Shown here: positions 32,101-36,511 of the stretch, one piece after another
Numbering within the stretch: the stretch's first letter is position 1
Layout of the letters: each line of letters begins with the position of its first letter
Origin: Hofstenia miamia
Taxonomy: Eukaryota; Xenacoelomorpha; Acoela
NCBI GenBank assembly: GCA_004352715.1
Contig: SCFE01000011.1
Span: 2,804,617 to 2,841,127, forward strand
DNA length: 36,511 bases
Direction: 5' to 3'
The notes under the pieces: generated by a model
The model's input: only the letters and a program-made list of their open reading frames with translations
What the model was told of the DNA's origin: nothing
The model's database searches: none
Position numbers and translations under genes: made by a program

Positions 32101-32190
32101 AATTCACAACTTGAGCCAACAGTATGGTGATACTCAAAGAAATTTTTTCACCAGATTCAAATGGAAGATAGAATGGCAATGCTGATATTG
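28883..32190 (-). CDS. nAChR-type Cys-loop channel subunit, 3' half (gene A, three exons visible)
   Basis: Spliced minus-strand gene: 32190-32047, 29461-29315, 29154-28883. All introns are phase 1 and join without a break. Product in order: end of M1 (ALPFYLP), then FESGEK and the M2 pore helix ISLSITILLAQVVNLLVLSE, SIPASS, then M3 (IIFVGFTVFVSVFTLNMYHK), a short cytoplasmic loop of about 90 residues, KQEWQLIALVIDR and M4 (GFVYIIVGIAVFFLY), ending at TGA. GEK before M2, Leu at 9' and Glu at 20' are the usual features of cation-selective nicotinic channels. The ligand-binding exons would lie above 32190, but none is visible up to 36511. The last intron is only 160 bp. Confidence 0.93.
29315..29461 (-). 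CDS. Gene A exon 6: M3 and start of the cytoplasmic loop
   Basis: 147 nt between acceptor TTTTTAG (ending 29462) and donor TTTTTG|GTAAGT. It encodes KYVLLNIIFVGFTVFVSVF, then LNMYHKNN, PPGFLRKLLYTRFAWIF. The LN-x-x-HR/K and P-x-x-(V/L)R pattern after M3 is standard for nicotinic subunits. Confidence 0.93.
30178..30228. repeat. Perfect 18-bp palindrome at the mariner left end
   Basis: TTTTGTCCTCCCCTATAC (30178-30195) and its exact complement GTATAGGGGAGGACAAAA (30211-30228) are separated by 15 bp of AT-rich sequence. It may be two terminal repeats of one transposon family back to back. Confidence 0.9.
30205..30624 (+). mobile_element. Internally deleted Tc1/mariner-like element
   Basis: The left tip TATAGGGGAGGACAAAAA (30212-30229) is answered by TTTTTGTCCTCTATA at about 30609-30623. 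In the plus strand, around 30417-30445, the sequence encodes KGSGRPRT, the GRPR linker characteristic of Tc1/mariner transposase DNA-binding regions. Stops surround it and no catalytic domain follows, so this is a decayed, shortened copy. Confidence 0.6.
30692..30986. repeat. Duplicated block around a 21-N gap
   Basis: 137 bp starting TAGTAATTGCGTG at 30692 recurs at 30850, apparently identical; the gap (30829-30849) lies exactly between. Assembly overlap is the simplest reading. Confidence 0.9.
30829..30849. other. Assembly gap (21 N)
   Basis: Same 21-N size as the gap at 16603-16623, so probably a nominal gap size. Confidence 0.95.
31280..31620 (-). pseudogene. Decayed copy of the LINE C-terminal tail
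   Basis: On the plus strand, CTTATACTCATTCTTGTGCAA and the following 200 bp align by eye with 9329-9600 (CTTATACTTATTCTGCGCCAA...), including AACCACTT-TTGCTT and CTTCTCTGT blocks in the same order. It lies in the same orientation as 9147-9663, is full of stops, and sits inside gene A intron 5. Confidence 0.6.
32047..32190 (-). CDS. Gene A exon 5: end of M1 and M2 pore helix
   Basis: 144 nt. Acceptor GTATTTAG ends at 32191, then CA completes a codon whose first base comes from exon 4. It encodes ISALPFYLPFESGEK, the M2 helix, and SSVNFPVF, with donor TTTTTG|GTAATA. An alternative acceptor TTACAG at 32211 would need a different phase and meets a stop in the phase used by the family. Glu at -1', Leu at 9' and Glu at 20' are present. 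Gln at 11' and Asn at 14' are unusual polar residues. Confidence 0.92.
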
Positions 32191-33061
32191 CTAAATACGA
32201 TTCTTTAGACTGTAACAAAACATAATATATAACATCATAATAAACAAGTAACAAAATCACCTTCCACCATCTAATTTCATTATCTCGAAAGTTCCTAACA
32301 TGACCTTAAAAATAAAAAGCGTTTATCCAATTTTTTTTTAGCAATTCTTCCAATTCTTGTGTTATTAGCATATCTATTTGTGACAAATTATTTCAAATTT
32401 CATTTACCTCTTTAAATAATTTTCAAAGAGATTATCGATTTTTTTTTAAAACTTTCGAATTCTCTACATACCTAATGATCAGATGTTCATGTCTCAACTG
32501 CATGGAAGCCACAAATATATTCAAATATTTGTTACTTTGTAGATAGACCAACTAAGTAATATTTGGACTCTCCATATGAACATCACATTCGTTTTCAACT
32601 GTAGGACAATAACTTTCATGTATAACTTTACGGCCATTTCAATTCAGATATTATTTTTTTGGAAGTTATAAGAATTAAGATTAATTTATTAGATCAATCT
32701 CGCTCAAATTAGGCTTAAGCTTAGAGTTATTTGATTCCGATCTAGAAAATTATTTAACTGATCTGAAAACAAAACTTCATAAGATTTTTTACTAAGTTTA
32801 CGGAAATACCTGTTGCATGTCCTGTTGGTGTATTGAGTACTGAAACAGCCGATAGTTGATATTTTTCATTGCGTTAATCAGATGAAGATATCGAATCATA
32901 TAAGGGTATGAGTCAAAACGGTTTGACAAAATTGATTAGTAATATTTAAAAATTACTTAAGCTAGGACTAAAATGGGTAGTATTTTTAGGACTAAAATGG
33001 GTAGTATTTTTTATGTAACTCAACCCTAAAAGATTTCACCAAAAACCGAAGTATGCAAATT
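32191..33061. other. Gene A upstream intron sequence
   Basis: No ligand-binding exon was found here. A minus-strand frame at about 32823-32940 is open and ends CAACAG|GTATTT like a donor, but its translation resembles no receptor segment. A 23-bp unit containing GGACTAAAATGGGTAGTATT is repeated twice at about 32965-33010. Confidence 0.4.
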
Positions 33062-33231
33062 CAAATAGAAATCTGATACAACCTGAGACAACCCAATCTT
33101 TGCTACATCCAGGTTTCCTCATGGGACCAAATTTAAACACTGTGTGCAAATAGAAATCTGATACAACCTGAGCCAACCCAATCTTTGCTACATCCAGGTT
33201 TCCTCATGGGACCAAATTTAGACACTGTGTA
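33062..33231. repeat. 85-bp tandem duplication
   Basis: CAAATAGAAATCTGATACAA at 33062 recurs at 33147, and the match continues for the full 85-bp period with about two or three differences (GAGACAACCC/GAGCCAACCC, TTAAACAC/TTAGACAC). No N is present, so this one may be real. Confidence 0.88.
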
Positions 33232-34458
33232 CGAATTTTCAAAGTCACCTTCATCTGATTTATTAATGAATAAAGTTTTCAAGAAGGGTACACTAAGGCA
33301 CTTCATTTCTAAAGAAATTCTATGTGCTCATGGTTAATTTTTTAAAGTAAACAATGAGTTCTTATTATTAATGTAGTCAGATTTTCAATGACGAAGCCCC
33401 CACTTTTTTAAAAAATTGATTAAGTCATTCCAATTATTAGCCTTTCCTTAAAAAATGACCCAACAAAACCAACTTGCAGCCCTTGCTTAGGTAATTAGAT
33501 TTAAGCTTATAATTAAATACTATATTGTCTAAAATAACACAATAAATTGTGTATAAATTACACAACAGTGATTTATCTCACTACGTCTTTTAGGTGCTTT
33601 GTGGTACAAAGTACAAGTCGTAAAACAACAGCCGATGTTATATTCCAAAATAAAATATGAAATTTGATATTGTTAAGAAAATTGAGATATTAGCATTGAA
33701 ATCGTGGTACTTTGACAAAACTCTAATAAATAGTGTTTAGTTGAATTATGTCGCTATAACTATTTGCAAATAAATAGGTACTTTTTATTGCACTTTATTT
33801 CCAATCTTAAATTGATTTTCTTTCAAAAAATTGTTATGTGGTTATTAAGCATTTAAGTAACTGTTTATGTCTTTTAAATGTAAATTCTGTTTCCTTTTCA
33901 CGGAAGCTCTGAATATTCAATTGTTGCGTTTTAGTTGGGCAGAATTGCACTCAGGATAAGCAATCACTACAGTTCAATAGGAAGTAGTAAATGTGTTTTT
34001 ACACATAACATATTAATCTGCATTCTCAATAATGTGCGAAGTTATATTGAGAAAGAGAATATAGTTTACTGAAGAGATGAGTGTTTTCAAAATTGGCAAA
34101 ATTTCATCTTAAATAAGGGGGAGGGCAAGCTGGCCACGGTTATGCAGGTAGCAGACATATGAGAATAATTGTAAAATTTTATATAAGTATAGGTAAACTA
34201 TTTTCCTACTAATATATATTTTTGTTGACAAAGCAATTAAAATTTGTTATTAAGTCTTGAAACATTTCAACAAATTGAGAGTGAAAATATGCTTTTGTTT
34301 TTGGATATTCCTAGCAACTGTCAGTTGATACAATTAAATTCCTACTTCCAGGAATGTTGAAATTTCATGTCAACATCCTTTTAATTCCATATGGACACGC
34401 ACTTTAATTAGCAAAACTGAAGCAACTGATGAGGAGCCTAACAAACAAAATTTATTTC
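33232..34458. other. Non-coding stretch
   Basis: AT-rich. No exon, element or structured repeat recognised. Confidence 0.4.
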
Positions 34459-34840
34459 GGATCACTTGAAGATATGCCCCCCAACTTCCAGATTTAGCCT
34501 CACCTGAAGATACTCCCCCCGACTTTTTCCACCTGAAGATATTAACCCCCAAGATTTTCCACCTGAAGATATTCCCCCAAATTTTTCCGCCTGAAGATAA
34601 CCTAACAATAACTCTAACCCTAACCCTAAACCCTAAACTAACCCAAAACCCTAACCCTAACCCTAACCTTATTTATTTGCTTCAACAGTAAAAGGGTTAG
34701 GGTTTGGGTTAGGGTTAGGGAGAAGTAAAAGACATATTTAGTTTTTCCTACAATTTTCCAAATGAAGATGTCCCCCCAAGATTTTCCACCTGAAGATATG
34801 CCCCCCTCAAAGCTTTGGGGGGCACATCTTCAGGTGATCT
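34459..34840. mobile_element. Fold-back element with 30-bp repeats and a telomere-type hairpin
   Basis: 25-bp inverted repeats close both ends (34460-34484 GATCACTTGAAGATATGCCC..., 34815-34839 in inverse, two mismatches). Inside are about six direct units of roughly 30 bp based on CCACCTGAAGATATTCCCCC, four on the left and two on the right of a central array. Possible 8-bp flanking repeats TTTATTTC lie at 34451-34458 and 34841-34848. No coding capacity. The overlapping short minus-strand frame is the repeat read through. Confidence 0.7.
34612..34720. repeat. Head-to-head interstitial telomere-type arrays
   Basis: 34612-34669 is rich in CCCTAA units (with AACCCTAAACC variants). 34693-34720 carries GGGTTA units, the complement. 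They are separated by 23 bp. (TTAGGG)n is the telomere repeat of most animals including cnidarians. Here it is internal and inverted, so it is not a chromosome end. Confidence 0.92.
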
Positions 34841-36511
34841 TTTATTTCTGCTGGTGCTAATATTCAATTGTGTAAGGAGGATTCTCAGCAAGTTTTAATT
34901 GGTACCTTTTTTTTTGCTGGTTTTCAGTACTATAGGTTCTACTTAAGTGCTGAAAAACAAAGAGTTTCTTTGAAGACGTCTTAACGAAGATGAATTGTAG
35001 AAATAGTTATGAGAAAACTTATTTCGCTTGGCAATGAAAAGTCACATGTAGGTACAATTAAAAAAAAGAATTTGATTGATAGCTATTGAAAAAGCACAAA
35101 ATATGCTTACAATTCATCTTTTCATGAAATTCAGCTAAATATGGGTGCTTTACCTCTCCACTTACAAAGCTACCAAACCAATCAAAGAAAGTCTGTAGTT
35201 ATATACTTAAAAAAAGCAATCCCATGAAACTGCATGTTGAAAATTTATGACGAGGTTTAAAGCGACACTAAATATAGTACAACGGGTTGAACCAGACAAG
35301 GGGCATATTAATGTTTAAGAAAGATATTAGAGAAAACAAAAAAGTCAGAGACATGTCAACTGGGGATTACAAAGACCATTTAAAATAATGATAACTTAGT
35401 GCATTAAATTGAAAAAGATTGATTTAGTGCTTGCAACCACACCCTGTAATAGAAATTGTATGAAGGCGGATAAATGCTAAGCAATATTAAATATATTTAA
35501 CTGTTCAAAGAGGCAAACTTGAAATCCAATAAATTTATGTTGCGCATCTTATTTTAAATTAGTAATGTTATTGAAATTATTCCGTAGTCACATAAGATTC
35601 AGTTTTAACATTTCGATTTTTGTGAAGGACACAGGCCCCAAATTTGTCCCAAGCACACTCTATTTGACCTGATTAATGAAAAATATGTAACATTTATAAG
35701 GGCTTAGCACAAAAAACCTAAAAACCGATGAAAAACTATTTCAGCAGGCAATTAATACTGTAAAAATAGTCTTTGGTTAAATAAATGCGGCATGAGGCTT
35801 TGGTGTTCGTACGAAAACAATGCGTCAACACTTCGTCTAATGTAAGAATGCAAAGTGGTCAAAGAATATTGTCTGCAACTGATAAATTGCTACTTGTAGA
35901 AATGCTTGAACACTTGGCAAGTGAGTTTTTCTGCTATCCGTTTTGATTCACGCCTAAAATTTGCCTTCAAAATAAGATGAAGAAAAGCGCTGCAAAATCA
36001 AATACCAATTTGAGGGTTAAAAAGAAATGTGCAAGCGATGATTGATGGCTATTATTAAAAAAAGTATCCCACATCTTGTCACTTCGCAGTGCGGAAAATA
36101 TATCAACGTCACAATCAAAGCTCTCAACAACCTCATAATTACAAATTTTTCTAAAAAAATTAAAAAATTTTGTTTCAGAATTTTGATGTTGAGAGATCTA
36201 CATTAATATCAACAATTATGTTAACTGCGAAATTTGTCTGTTGATTTCATTATGATTTTTTGTTAATACATTGTATTTGTACTAACTTTTCGAAGCTTTA
36301 TGTTGAGTGCGGGATTGCCCAATGTGTGTCCGAATTGCCACTTCCTCTTTTGGAAGATATATTCGATGCCGCTGCCGAGCGAAAAAACCCGGCATTGTAG
36401 TATAAAACGTCTGTTATTATATAGGCTCAGTCTAGCAATGGCAAGAATTAGTGTTTCTTTGCACTCAATACTGGTTTGTATTCGATTCACCCCTATCTAG
36501 GCTATATATAT
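34841..36511. other. Non-coding stretch to the window end
   Basis: No recognisable gene. The overlapping open frames at 36263-36500 on both strands sit in a slightly less AT-rich patch (36300-36400) but contain no motif I know. None of the missing 5' receptor exons was detected. Confidence 0.4.

Noticed and set aside
32823-32940. Possible exon ending CAACAG|GTATTT upstream of the receptor 3' half
   Set aside because: Its translation does not match any segment of a Cys-loop receptor and it has no clear acceptor in phase.
34370-34552. 60-codon minus-strand frame in the C-rich repeats
   Set aside because: It is the 30-bp repeat unit read through; no homology and the frame changes between units.
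34612-34720. A chromosome end (telomere)
   Set aside because: The arrays are short, inverted head-to-head and followed by ordinary sequence on both sides, so they are interstitial.
36263-36500. Overlapping open frames on both strands near the right edge
   Set aside because: No motif or splice context recognised; the length is compatible with chance in a slightly GC-richer patch.

Overview
This is eukaryotic, very AT-rich (roughly 70% A+T by eye), intron-bearing DNA. It is crowded with decayed transposable elements, (AT)n microsatellites and small assembly gaps. It looks like an early-metazoan genome, and a cnidarian such as Hydra is my best guess. That guess rests on base composition, the receptor family present, and the mix of CR1-like LINEs, Penelope-like elements, Tc1/mariner and hAT elements. 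It is an inference, not a proven identification. I see no bacterial genes, CRISPR array, tRNA or rRNA.

The only convincing host genes are two halves of nicotinic-acetylcholine-receptor-type (Cys-loop) channel subunits, both on the minus strand. On the left (9070 down to 3899) four exons encode a hydrophobic leader, the extracellular ligand-binding domain with its Cys-loop, and the start of membrane helix M1. On the right (32190 down to 28883) three exons encode the rest of M1, the M2 pore, M3, a short loop, M4 and the stop. Splice sites and phases can be read for every internal junction. The left half ends in exactly the phase in which the right half begins, but their order is the reverse of a single gene. 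They are therefore either two tandem paralogues cut by the window edges, or one gene split by a scaffold mis-order.

Layout from left to right: a 250-bp hAT-like MITE with an 8-bp target duplication (510-759) and a gapped relative (about 1183-1500); the 5' receptor half (3899-9070), whose large first intron holds a 33-bp minisatellite; a minus-strand LINE C-terminus (9147-9663); a deleted CR1-like LINE (about 10778-13726) with an esterase-like ORF1 remnant, an NPGP 2A-like motif and two partial reverse transcriptases; a Tc1 remnant (about 13840-14290); a DNA transposon with about 125-bp inverted repeats (15769-18400) into which a DD34D mariner has inserted; then a field of LINE, hAT and Penelope remnants (21200-27240).

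On the right are the 3' receptor half (28883-32190), with a deleted mariner-like element and an assembly gap inside its introns, and a fold-back element built from 30-bp repeats around head-to-head telomere-type arrays (34459-34840). The last 1.7 kb shows nothing recognisable.

Every N run or single N is a probable contig junction, and nearly all have the same sequence on both sides. Several apparent tandem duplications here are therefore probably unmerged contig overlaps rather than biology.
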